From Ophiosphaerella korrae (taxonomy: Eukaryota > Ascomycota > Dothideomycetes > Pleosporales > Phaeosphaeriaceae): a stretch of DNA of 64,000 nucleotides. The first letter of the stretch is position 1; the number at the start of each line of letters is the position of its first letter. Shown here piece after piece: positions 33,931 through 45,255 of this stretch. A program made the translations under genes and the position numbers. The stretch lies in the NCBI GenBank assembly GCA_028456385.1, contig JALNQF010000022.1, positions 62,001 to 126,000 on the forward strand, written 5' to 3'. Below the pieces are notes generated by a model. It was not told where the DNA came from and did not search any database. It was given only the letters and a program-made list of their open reading frames with translations.

Positions 33931-35885
33931 TTATATGACGGTAATAGTTTCCTTAGTGAATCCCTTTGTCCACCACTCCTTATTCTCAACTTGCTGCCAG
34001 GCTGGTGATAGTGCGGATGCAAATAGCTTCACGCTATCTAGACCTATGAAGCCCACTCTCTGGTAAACCTCATCGCCGAGGTGCTGCAAGACGAGCCCAG
34101 CGACGTACTGGCCTGGTGTTGATTTTCGTCTAATTTTGAGCGAATCCATTGTGTTGGCGAGGAACGACCGCCCTGCAATATTCAATATATGGACCTCTGC
34201 CTCCTGTGCCATTTCCTCAAGGGAATCCGGAAATATCTTCGTGGCCTTGTCTGTAATAGCGACTCCAGTGACACCATCGCGTAGAGTTCGCCTATTGATC
34301 GACCATATACCTGTCTTCACTTTCCCAAGGACTCGTAGCCTCCCCATTTTCACGGCACCAAACGGCTCGCCTGATCTCAGCGGCTGAGTCTCCACTTTGA
34401 TCAATTCACACGAGATCTCCGCAGTGATTGAATGCTCCATCCACGGCCACTTCGGGCGTCCGTCAACCGCTGCCCACGACCAGCTTGGGGCCTAATACTC
34501 GGCTGGTCGCTGTGCTATCTCCCTGGTAGTCATGGCCCAAAGCAACTGTTCGAAGAACCGCTCGTTCCAGATGCCCGCGTAGTATCCGCCCCATTTATCA
34601 CCGGTCACGCTGATGAGCCGCTATACTACGACAGAAATAGCAATCAGCTTATCGGACGAGACTATTATGTTACGCTGGGTATATTGTTCCACCACTTAGA
34701 GCCATGGGAGACTAGTTGGATCCTTAGGTAGCAGCTTTTGCTTTAGGCGGCGACGGGGCAAGTCGATGACTATCTCCTCGAGGGATTGAAAAGACGCGAA
34801 ATTTGCAGAATCTCGGTCGATGACGCCGCCATCGCAGGACTCAGCCATAGCGCAATACCAGTGTACCTGCCTGCTTCCATAAGAAATGATACGCCTCGAA
34901 AGAAGGTATTCCTAGAGTATCCATGCACGCGTAATAAGTAGTTCAACAGTGCGTTGGGATGATGGTATCAGTATCACACTACCAGACTTGGTAGGATCCT
35001 CTTCCGACCAACGAATCGGTATACGGAATTGTGGGGTGTTTACTCGGGGAGCAAGGAATCCTTCTATACAACTGGATGCTTTACTTACCGCGATTATGAC
35101 ATGTGCGCATGCATAGATTTTATACATTTGACTGACAAGCGCAGATTTATCTTCGATACTATCTTAAATGATACACATGCTATCGACCCAGAGATAGTCG
35201 AGGCCAAGCTGACGGGTAACATGAATAGCATCCTATATAGTTGAGGGAGGTCCTTGAGTGACTTAGAGGCAATATTGACGTTACTTTTCACAGTTTTGAA
35301 AACCTGATCACCGCCCCAGCAGTAGCTGAGAACAGCATATGGCACTGGATTCTGGAAATCCATGTTCTCCAAAAACGCTTCATCTTCAGCGCCAGTTATA
35401 CGAAGAAGTCTCGGTGGCCCGAATCTTTCTCTCACTTTTGCGCATTCTGGATGTTTCGCAACACAACGTGCTAGCCATGCTGAAATCTCTGTGGCCGATA
35501 TTGCTGATGCTGGTGTTAGATTAGGTGGTGACCAAAATTCCGTCAGCATTCCCTGATCTCCTCCATAAACTTCTAAACTCCCGGAGTCGGCAGGGTATAG
35601 AAAGGATATGGAACTGGTCTCTGTAGGTGAGTGTTCATAAGTAAATGAGTACCGGACGAGGTCGTTGGCTTCGCTCTCGCTTGGGGGACTTCGCATCAGA
35701 TATTCGAAGAGCTTGCATCCGTCGAGAGCAGTGCGTCGAGCTTGAGTACATGTAATGCCCAGTGTCCCTTGTTGAGTAAATGATTTCCAGCCGCTGAAGT
35801 TATGTGAAAAGTCAATTGTAATAGCCTGACCATGATGGCAAGAATGGCGCAGAGAGTCGATGTTGTTGTGAAATACAGCTGCCAT
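33931..35885 (-). pseudogene. HET-domain (heterokaryon incompatibility) pseudogene with six TAG/TAA stops
   Basis: From ATG 35885 the frame reads through HET motif 1 (PYAVLSYCWGGDQVF). Near 35241 a one-base loss shifts the frame. Conserved sequence then continues to 33931: LGLDYLWVDSMCII, MYKIYACAHVIIAVSK, SRRIISYGSRQVHWYCAMAE, WNERFFEQLLWAMTTREIA, APSWSWAAVDGRPKW and a roughly 170-residue tail. In this second frame there are six stops: TAG 35235-35233, TAA 35166-35164, TAG 34914-34912, TAA 34698-34696, TAG 34623-34621, TAG 34494-34492. Two sit where HET proteins nearly always have Gln (MCI-I-Q-D and W-x-L-Q-E), so CAA/CAG became TAA/TAG. HET domains trigger cell death on allorecognition; this copy cannot make a full protein. 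Original length was about 650 residues. Confidence 0.88.
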
Positions 35886-36345
35886 TGTTTAGTGGTAGTA
35901 ACTTGAAGGAGGCAACCCACTTAATATCTGTATCGCTCAGATTTTACGATTTCAATGACAGTATCGATATAATTTAGTATCAGGAGGTCAGGAAAGGCTA
36001 TAAAGCGGAGTAGAAGAGTAGGACGCTGGAGTTCTTGATCTGGACTACCCTTATTGGTTAGCATATGGCGCCTCGTAGATCGCCCTACGCTGTAGATATA
36101 CGATGCGATCTATAAATATGTTTCAGGTGTGATGAGGGTAAATGTGTTTTGTCGCGGTATAGTGCGGCTAGGGCAATGCTGCATGGGTAGTGGGGTGATA
36201 TAGGTGTCACTTGAATCAGCCAAATATTCATAATTTGGAGCTGAAGATGAGTGAATGTCAATCACACCATAGCCCAGATCCAGGATTGGCAACAGAGCAC
36301 ATATTGGTACACATCCAAACTAAGCAGTGCTATTCGTCCAATGTC
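35886..36345. other. Intergenic region
   Basis: 460 nt between two leftward genes. AT-rich; nothing recognised. Confidence 0.5.
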
Positions 36346-36754
36346 TCAATTATAGTTCCTCGTCTCGATCGCTTGATCTGCTTCTCGAGCTAGCCGGTTT
36401 TCATTCGCGGCCTGCTGCAGCGTCTGGTTGTTCGTCTGTCGCTTTTGCGCATCGAGCTTCCTTTGTAAATCGCCAGTTGCCGGCTTGTTGTTGCGCGCCT
36501 ATTCACGGTCAGCCTGATATGCACGAGACGACTGCGGAAATACGCGCCTCTGCAGCGGCTGCGGCGGCAGCCTTTGGATTGTTGACCGCATTACTGTCTC
36601 CTAACGTTCGTGGCGGCCCTCCAACGGTTCTCTTGGGCGCGTTTGCGACATTGCTCGGGACAGAAGCTCTGGATGCTGGGATGGGTGCGGAGCCCAGGGT
36701 CCTTCCTTGGCCCTCGAAATTGTCTTTGGACTGCTTGCCGCAGAGGTTGCCCAT
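36346..36754 (-). CDS. Small Ala-rich protein with N-myristoylation-type start; splice uncertain
   Basis: Exon 1 starts at ATG 36754 with MGNLCGKQSKDNF: Gly2 and Cys5 are typical of myristoylated and palmitoylated fungal proteins. It continues with VGGPPRTLGDSN and an Ala run. A candidate intron, 36543-36499 (GTATTT to TAG, 45 nt), leads to exon 2 at 36498. There the frame that looks conserved (GDLQRKLDAQKRQTNN, ENRLAREADQAIETRNYN, stop TGA at 36348-36346) is one base out of phase with exon 1. Using the GT donor as it stands gives a short divergent tail with an earlier stop. Either the true splice is atypical, or there is a one-base indel. Membrane anchoring is inferred; function unknown. Confidence 0.55.
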
Positions 36755-37443
36755 TGGTGCTATCGGGTGGGAGGGTTGTGGGGTTGGCTGGTGGTGATGG
36801 GAGGTGTGGCTGGAACTGCTGGAGCAGCACAGCCTCTCATTGCTGGGGTGTGCCAAGGACCTGGTTCTTGGTATTCCAGCTATGGGCACTCCTACTGCCC
36901 TACGCTGGCATGAACAGCTCGCTTACCCCTTCACCAAGTAGTCAGCCCTGAAGTAAACTCCTGCTGGAGAGGCCTTCTCAAATATGTTCGGCATGCCGCC
37001 ACAAGGCTGCGCACATTAGAAGGGCATGGTGCTGGGATGCAGAGCAAATTTCCCCCCACATAGCCAGAGAAAAACCATGGCTGCAGGCAATGCGTGACCG
37101 GCAGGTTTGACAGTTCGGGAGCTGCAGCCAATGAGAGCAGTCGCAGACTCGCTTAGTCGACAAAGATGGACCCTCGCCTTCACTGCTGCCAGTGTATTCG
37201 CATTTCCTAGCCTCAGTCATATCCCCTCTGACCTCTCCCAAACCTCTTGCGTGTGCTGACTCTTGTTCGGCTGCTGTCGCCTAATGACGTGACTGTAAGT
37301 GAATGCATTTCCCTCCTCACTTGGGTGTCCCTGCGTCCATTTCTGGCTTGCCATAGCGAGCACCCTGATGGCCTCGCCCTCCATCGCTGCCATTTTTCAT
37401 CACCACAACCGCCGCCTTGCACCTCCACCGCGAGCACGCCAAC
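36755..37443. promoter_or_regulatory. Divergent promoter region
   Basis: 689 nt between the leftward small protein gene and the rightward zinc-finger gene. Frames seen here are shadows; no element assigned. Confidence 0.4.
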
Positions 37444-39504
37444 ATGACTGACGGCTTTGCAGATCACGACTCGGCTTTTGGAGACGACAACTACTTCTGG
37501 ACCGCCAATCCCATGTTTTCTGCGCCTGCTGTTGCCGGCACAAAGCGTGATGCAGGTAGCTTGACAGCTCAAGGACCCGTGAGCTCGGGCCCAAGGGAGC
37601 ACCAGAATGGGCACATTGATCCATCCATATTGTGCTGCGACCACTGTCCGGCTGCCTGCCCAGAGGCTTGCGCCGTGCCACCGACCAAGCGGAGGGCTTC
37701 GGCCCAAAAGGTGGGCGCCTATCACAATCTCGCCGCTGACCTGCACCCCATCGATGCAGACTGCCAGTTCCCAGACGACCATTTCGAGAAGTTCTGCCAG
37801 GAGTGCACTCTAGACGCTCCTTGCCCTCAAGAGTGCTCAGTGCTGTGTCCTGCCGACAATGAGTGTAGCACCCCCGACCCCTGCTGGGACCCTCACTGCG
37901 ACAAGAAAGAAGAAGAATGCGCCGACGGATGCGTTGACCCAGACTGCACTAAGTTGTCGTTTCCCGAGGAGCCGTGCTTCTGCCAAAAGTGTGAAGCCCA
38001 ACCGTGTCCACTGGGGGACCCGACCAATGAGTGTCACTTCGCCCACACTGCTCCCACCCCGACCGGTACAATCTACTGCTACGATAATGCACCTTGTCAC
38101 TTCCAAGAAGGACACCATGATCACAATACCGGACTATCGGCCTTCGAGTCCTACCCGTGTTTCTCACAAACGCATGGATATGTGAGCAGTGATACTGCTA
38201 CACACGTATCAAGTGCCCAAACGCCGGTACTGTCGCACAGTAACTATACGTCAATCGAGAGTGCATTTGGCAGCGAGTCTTCGCCAGGGCTAGGCCAGTC
38301 GAACCTTTCAAATTGCTTCCTTGGAATCTCTGGCGCCCATTGCCACATTGACAACTCATGCTGTCATGGGTCAAAACGAGCATGTGGAGATTGCCCATCC
38401 ACATCTCGGCATCAACTTGAGCTTTGGAACTCTTCCATGGCACAAGGTAACGGTCTCGCCAACAACTTTATGGACTTTGGACTCTCCAGCCATCCTACTA
38501 GCCCCGTCTCCGTTGCTCCTGATTCCTTTGGCAATAACATGCAGAACCATATGATGGGTTACAATGACAACTCTTGGATGTTCTTAGACGCACAACTATC
38601 GTCGAATTTCCAGCCAGAAATGCTTGGAACTAATAAGCTTGATTTCCTCGCATCTGCTGTTCAGCACGATTTGCTCAACCAGTCGATCTTGCCTAAGGCG
38701 ACGACCACTGGCAGTGACACAGTGACTGGATCATCAGACGGACAGCAATGCATATGCCAATGGTAAGTCTAATCCAGTAGTTTCATCATTCTATTTTTAG
38801 GCACTAATCAATAGTTCTTTAGGCAACATAGCCCCGGCATTCTCTGCCTTGCTATCTTCCCCACGCCCGAAGCTCTTCATAGGCACACCAAAACCGCTCA
38901 TGTTGATAACTGCACTTCTTGCTTCTGTCAATGGCAGAATTGCGATGCGTCGACTAAGGACTTCAAGCAGCGGTCTAAACTGAGTCGCCACCTCCTTGGC
39001 CATGCTGGCTACCGCCCTTACGCATGTAGTTACGCAAATTGTAACAAGACATTTGCAACCAACCAAGCAAAAGACAACCATGAACGCACACATACTGGTG
39101 AGCGTCCGTACGTATGTGATCGATGCGGGTACACGACCACCACGCACACACAGTTGCAAACACACATCTCGGCACTCCACGAAGGCAAGAAGCCCCACAA
39201 ATGCCGCTTCTGCGACTTCACCTGCGCCGACTCTAGCAACCTAAGTAAGCACGAACGCACGCACCAGACTCTGCGTCCATACCGTTGCCCCCACGTAGGC
39301 TGCACATTCAAACCTGACTGCCGCTGGGAAAATCTCAAACGCCATCTCCGTCGCTCAGGCCATTGCCCCTCACTGCTCGAAGAGAGTAGCGAGGAGTACA
39401 CGCAGTATCGCGAAGGCGTCCGCCGCGTCATCGAAGACTGGCACCGCCGCAATGGCGACGGTGGCGCCGCAAAAGCTGGGCGACGAAAAGGCAGAAGCCA
39501 ATGA
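37444..39504 (+). CDS. C2H2 zinc-finger protein with Cys-rich N-terminal half
   Basis: Two exons, 37444-38762 and 38823-39504, join across a 60-nt intron that splits a Trp codon (CQW-QHSPG), giving 666 residues. The start is MTDGFADHDSAFGDDN. Residues about 64-197 hold 22 cysteines in CxxC, CxxxC and similar spacings (ILCCDHCPAACPEAC, KFCQECTLDAPCPQEC), followed by a Ser/Asn-rich stretch. The C-terminus has at least four C2H2 fingers: YACSYANCNKTF..HERTH, YVCDRCGYTTTT..H, HKCRFCDFTCAD..HERTH, YRCPHVGCTFKP..H, with the TGERP linker between the first two; a degenerate finger precedes them. It is probably a nuclear DNA-binding regulator; targets are unknown. The tail is basic. Confidence 0.88.
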
Positions 39505-40958
39505 GACGTGTACCTATAGATACCCACTGATAGCCATATACCTACCTCATGAAATAAACTTTGAATATACCCTGTCCGTGCCCCTTCGCCTCGGAGATTT
39601 AACTTACTTGTTTATGCTTTACATGCAGGTACCCGTTGTGGATGTCCCAACTCTAGAACTATGCTCCGCTTGTTAAGTCTCTGTGTCTTTTCGCCCATGC
39701 CTAGGTGTGAGATGTGGAAATTGTAATTGTCGAGGTGAGTAGGGGCGGTGGCGAGGGGGGGTATATGGGTTGGTGATATACCTCGACCAACGATGCGGGG
39801 CTTGGGAGTGAGAGGTAGTGTGGATGATCAAAGGTACAATACTGTACATTTTTCTTGCGATACAAAGTCCAAAAGTAAGCGATGGGGTGTTGGGAGGGAG
39901 AGCGTATGTGCAGTGTTACGTTCGTGGGGTTGGAGATGCAAAAGATTTGCGAGTTGGATTGAGGTTAGGTTGCACAACGGATGAGATAGTCAAAGGCACA
40001 TGATGAGCTACATACACCCTGCCAAACAAACCGTCACGAGCAACAATCCATACGCACGACACAGCACATACACCTCACAAGCAAAACGCATGTCAAATAT
40101 CATTTCATTCTCCACTACCTATATCAACTCAATTCAATCCAATACAAATCCTCCTCTTCCTCATTCTACTCCCACCCAATCCACAAAAACCAAACCACCC
40201 ATCCCCAAACACAAAGTGCTCCCCATTCCCTCGCACCCCCAACTCGCCTTGAAAGGCGAGTGCATAAGAAAAATACTCAACAAGCCGAATTAACCTTCCC
40301 GAAGAACAAGGCACGGTACGGTATATACATCCGCACCCAGTCCACCAACTCAGGCAAAAGAACAACAACAACATGTTGCCCGAGGAGAAAAAGGGGGCGA
40401 GGGAGAAGGGGGACGACAGGGTATAGAACGAAAAAGAAGAAGCGGATATAATCAGGCCAGAGAGGGAAGTATATATTGGGGTTGGCGAGATTAGTTTAAG
40501 GAGCGTTGGTTGCGAATTGACCCATGCAACGAGTGGGGAAGGAGCGTATTATGGTTAGGGCAAATGCGTTCGACTGGCCATGTATGTCGGAGAAGCTGTG
40601 GGGCAAGCTTCGTGGAATTATTCAATTACGGTCGGATATGCTGGTGGGTTTGAGGCCGTGGGAGTCGAGAAAAAAAGCAGCGCTGAATAGTATGCTGGGG
40701 GAGACGGTCGAAGAGTTTCATATGGTGGAAATTTCGCAAGTCAAGATTGACGGGAAAACGTGGCCATCATCGTAGCGGCGTTAAAATTTATGGAGGTTTA
40801 ATGAGCATGGGGGAGCCTGATGCGTCTTGGCGTGGTGGAGGGAATGGACGTCGTGATGCTGGGCGTGCTTCGTGTGAACGGGGCAGCGAGGCATCTGGGG
40901 ACTGCGAGGTGGACGAGACGACTAGATAACGTCAACAGGCCGCACTCATAGAGCACAT
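39505..40958. other. Intergenic region between convergent genes
   Basis: About 1.45 kb without a supported gene. It contains one compact perfect inverted repeat at 40242-40261 (two 9-base arms around a 2-base loop), which could form an RNA hairpin in a 3' UTR. Confidence 0.45.
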
Positions 40959-42804
40959 TTAGGGGCTTGGTGGTGGTCGATCACCTCCATTTCCACGCCC
41001 AGTGTCTGTGCTGTCACCCTCGATCGTCTTCCGCCAGTGTTGCGGTAAACAGACGCACACAAGCGGGAACGCCTTGATCTCGCTGTCGACCTCAACCCGT
41101 GATCTCCTAGTGCCATTGCTGACACCAGAGTCGCGCTGCTCGGCTTTCCGCGCTTCCCATTGCTCGGCAGACTCCGTGAGCCTGACACCAGTCGCCCACC
41201 CGTCATCCCAGATACCGACAACTTTGAGCATGTCACCGCGCTCTAGCTCAAACTCATCTCCAGCGCGCGGTTGGTATGCCCAAAGTGTGGCAACTGTGTC
41301 GTTGGGGTGGATGTCATCCTGGGAGTAGTAATCTTTGAAGAACTGCAGCTGTTCAGACTGGCCGGAAGCGACGCCATCTGGACTAGAGAAGTTGCGTGCT
41401 TGATCAGAGGTAGAGCGCGGCGAGGTTGAGTTTGAGCCGAGAGCAGAATGACTTGATAAAGAGCCGTGACGTCTAGGCAAGACGCCTGAAAGGTGGCCGC
41501 GGATCGTTTCTGGGGAGTCGTAGGCCCCAATCTGAGAACCACCAAACGCCGACATGACACCAGGGCCTCCTCTTTCGCTGTGATCTCCAGACGAGGTAGA
41601 ACCTTCGAGAGCTGCCATCCGTTGAACACGAGATCCAGGTAGAATAGCAGGCGGAGTGTGGCCATCACCTGCATAGCTCATGGGCGGAGCCTTGGCAGAA
41701 TGGCGTACTGGCGATGGTGTGAAAACACTGCCGGCCTGGCTATGCTTCTGTTCCCTCATTCGCATACAGCAGAAAATAACCGCGCCGAGGATTAGCAGAG
41801 CACCTAGGATTGACCCAATGACGATACCTGCAATGGCGCCACCAGAAAGGCCAGATCGCCCTGCTGCTGCGCTGCCGGTAGATGATGGCACGCCAGATGT
41901 GCTAGAAGGGAACAGTGGTGGCATCGAGACTGTCGTGGGAAGAACGACCCCAACGCACCTTTTACCGACATTTGCGTTGACGCAGCATGAGCTCGTTGAG
42001 TTGACGGTACTGTCTGCACAGTATGAGCAGAGTCCTCGTAAGTTGCCTTGGTAACCGCATTCCGTGGGCTCGTTCTGTACAGCATTGATACAGCTTCCGC
42101 TAAGGGCCTCTGCTGGATTCGAGCAACGAGCAAAGTCAGATCGAATTTGAGGGACCGCATTGTTTCCAGCCCTGCCGCATAGCTCTGGGGTGGAGACTAT
42201 CACCTGTTCACTAATAGCAAAATCGGACTGTATTCTGTTAGTTTGGTGAGGATTAAGGTGTCACTTTCACGGGGCTACTCACACATGCGCCGGCGCAAAG
42301 CGGCGTTGCATTCGCGTTGCTCAGCCCACAAGCTTGTCTTGAGCTCTGCACAATGGCATTGCACAGGACCGTGGTGGTGTAGCGAGCATACAACTGGGTG
42401 GTGTTCGTCAGGTTGACGCTGGAGCAGCCCAGGATTTCTTGATATCTGCGACCTGTTAGTGTCAATGGTGTAAAGGAGGCCGAGCCGAACTAACTGTTTT
42501 TGTGAATAGGTGGTTGCAATATAATTTCGTAAACCGTCGTCAAAGGTCTGCACATTCCGTACAAATGACAGGAAGGAGCTGTTGGACGTGTGTTAGCGAC
42601 CAATTGCCGTCTGACGTGAGGTTACACATACAAATCGCCTGTCAGATTCGTGTTGATGGAGGCAGCGCTGAAGGCTGGACACGCGGTGGAGCCGCGCAAC
42701 GAGATGCAGTTCTGCTGGGCCATTGATACGGGTAGAGCGGCGGCGAGAAGGGAGACGAGGACGGCAGACTTGGACACGGCGCGGTTGGGTTGGTGAAAGG
42801 CCAT
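40959..42804 (-). CDS. Secreted-N-terminus, single-pass membrane protein with cytosolic SH3 domain
   Basis: Exons 42804-42632, 42578-42495, 42445-42283 and 42227-40959 give 562 residues. A signal peptide (SAVLVSLLAAALPVSMAQ, cleavage about residue 29) is followed by a Cys- and Asn-rich ectodomain with several N-glycosylation sequons and paired CAGAC / SYCADST / SCCVN motifs, then a Ser/Gly stretch and one membrane helix (about 265-290, GAIAGIVIGSILGALLILGAVIFC). The cytosolic tail has a C-terminal SH3 fold: TVATLWAYQPRAGDEFELERGD, KVVGIWDDGWATGVRL, IKAFPLVCV. The design resembles fungal membrane sensors or scaffolds such as Fus1/Sho1-like proteins; partners are unknown. The exon 3 acceptor was placed at GTCGCAG rather than the upstream AACAG because only this keeps frame. 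Confidence 0.82.
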
Positions 42805-45255
42805 GGCAGCGCCGGCGCGGGTGACGATGAGGGGCAGCAGCAGACGCGCAGCTTCACGAGTCCATACGCGGCAGGTGGGCCAGTTGATAGGGCGCTGGGT
42901 GGTGTCGTGTACAGGCAGACTATTCGAGATACAGCAGCAAGATTACTACGGAACAGTGTCGATTAGAGATCCGAGCAGGGTTGGGGGCGGCGTCGGGTGC
43001 AGTCAGTCGCAACTGGGAAAAGAGTGTAACGGGTGGGAAGCTGCGACGGTGACACGGCAGGCTGGCGCTCTCGTAGGTAGGATGGATGGAGAGAGACACG
43101 ACAACCACAACCCATGGGGGATCAGGAACGGGAACGCGAACAGCAACAAGAACAGACAGACACGAGAGAGCAACGGAGAAGGCCAGGGTCCGCCTGTGGT
43201 GCAAGGGCCAGGGCGGCCTGTTGCCGGCGCTGTGATTGGCCGACCCCTGGCTGAGTGAAATGAGTCTGCTTAGCTAAAATTATCTTTCCGAAGGCGTCAA
43301 ACTGGGCCTCCGTCTCATCTTGCAGCTTGCAGCCCTGCGCCGCCTTTGCCCGTGGCACACATGCCACCGTACTTTGCAGTGCTTTCGTTCTGGATCCACA
43401 ATTGCGTCTTCACTTCAAATCACCGCCATGCGCTGCCCTGTGGTGTTCGCCGCCGTCCTGGGCGCACCACCATGGCACTTCGCAGCTCCTTGCTGAGCTC
43501 AACTAACCAATATACACCGGCGCTTGCCTGCATACACGGCACGCCCATGCCCGCTTGCACGGCCTCTTTACTGTACTGTAACTGCTCCCCCAGCTTCCAA
43601 TGCATGACGCCGGCGCTGTGCTGAGACGGAGCAAGGGACTCTCCCCACAGCTGATTCTCTCTCTCACCGAGTGTTGCTATCCTCGACTTCAGCCTTGGTC
43701 CAGAGGCCCAACCCCAGTATTTGGCGACAGCTTGTGTGCAGCCTTGTGCAGGCCTACCCGGTTCATAATCCTCGGACCTGCAACCATGCAGCTGGAACCC
43801 CTACTCCTTACACCACACACTCGTCGTCAATCGTGACCAACACCACCTCGTCAAGCAAGTCAACCGACAGAACGCTGTCTCCACTGCGTGCTATGGAATC
43901 CGGCTTCCGCCATGCGCGACTGCCATGCGCGACTATCGTGACCGTCTAACGCCTCCCGCAGCCCGCTAGCCCGTCCCTGAGCCGCTCTAACCCTCGTGCC
44001 GATCGCAGGTGGCAACATCCTCATCTTGTCAGCCAAAACGATCAACTCTCCTATTGTGCAACCTACACAGCGCACAGCAAGGGCCGAGCTTTAATCCTCC
44101 ATGCCAACTATCCCAGGCATATACAAACGTTTACTTGACCACGCTGGTAACAACTCCAAAGCATTACAGGCACCCATCCATCCCTCACGCCCAGTCTGCA
44201 CAACTAACCAATGGGTCTGGAGCGTATCTTTTAGCCGATTCAAATCTCACTTAGTGCAACAGCAAGCGAACGCAATGGATTTGATATTTGTCTTGACCTC
44301 CGTCGACTTTGTCACAAATCGAATGCTCCAGGCTGTGCTGCAGAATCGGCCGTGGAGCTTAGGGTGATCGTGGCTGATGTGCATTTATGCGTTCCAGTAA
44401 CCTGGGGCACGCCTGTTTCTCGTCATCGTCGACCACACCAATCCAAAAGCCGTCCACGCCAACACCCAAACCCTGCATCTGCTTCTTTGTCATGACTCTA
44501 CAGCCGAACAAGCTGTTGAACGTTGGTTCTTATGCCTTGCTTGGCACAACTGCCGAAAGCAGCAGTCTTGTTGCACAAGCACTAAAAGCAGTCATAAAGT
44601 TCAACAAAAGTCGCAACTCGCAAAATATCAAGATTCCTTATTACGCCTATTATTGGTGCCTTCTATCGCCCCGACTGACCCTCAGCCAAGACTCTTACCC
44701 GTGGTTTGCAGACCCCCAGGCTGCTGTGCACCCACGAAGCCCTACAACCCCAGACGCTACCCGTTTGAGCCTACTGCGATCCCACGAATTTGGTCAATGC
44801 AAAACTAGCTTCCTGACGGCCGGATTTTGGGGCATTGGTCAGGTCAGTTTGCATCTTAGAATCAAGTACTTGACAAGTAGACTAGCCGGAGGCTTTCCAG
44901 GGACAGTGCGCCCCGTATCGAGCACTGGTGTGGGTGGGGACACAGTGCACAACCATCAAACACCATTCTTCAAACATGGTGGTTGAGCTTGAGTGGTGTT
45001 GGGTTGAAGTGTGTCTTGCTCAACTAGTCATTTGAAAATGCATACGATGCAATGCTGATTTGAAGATAGAAAGATTGCCGACACCATGCTGCTATTTACG
45101 AGCATAACTCCGTCAATTTAGTTTATCAAGATAGCGGTGTTTTTAAAACGGCAAATGATTTTTGACACTAAGCCTCATTGGCGTTTTTCGTCCAAGCCAA
45201 GTCATTGACTATCTTTGTCCGTTGAAGTTCCTCAGCTTTGAGACTTTCATAAACC
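42805..45255. other. Gene-poor region, about 2.45 kb
   Basis: No supported gene. One open frame of 199 codons (44387-44986, + strand) has an ATG but no recognised domain, signal or conserved pattern; I rate it below 0.2 as a gene. The left end is the promoter of the SH3 membrane protein gene. Confidence 0.4.

Noticed and set aside
40242..40261. Perfect 9-bp-arm hairpin as a bacterial-type terminator
   Set aside because: The genome is eukaryotic; a lone hairpin in an intergenic region cannot be given a function.
44387..44986. 199-codon + strand frame
   Set aside because: No domain, signal peptide or conserved motif; expected by chance in a 2.4-kb stretch of moderate GC.
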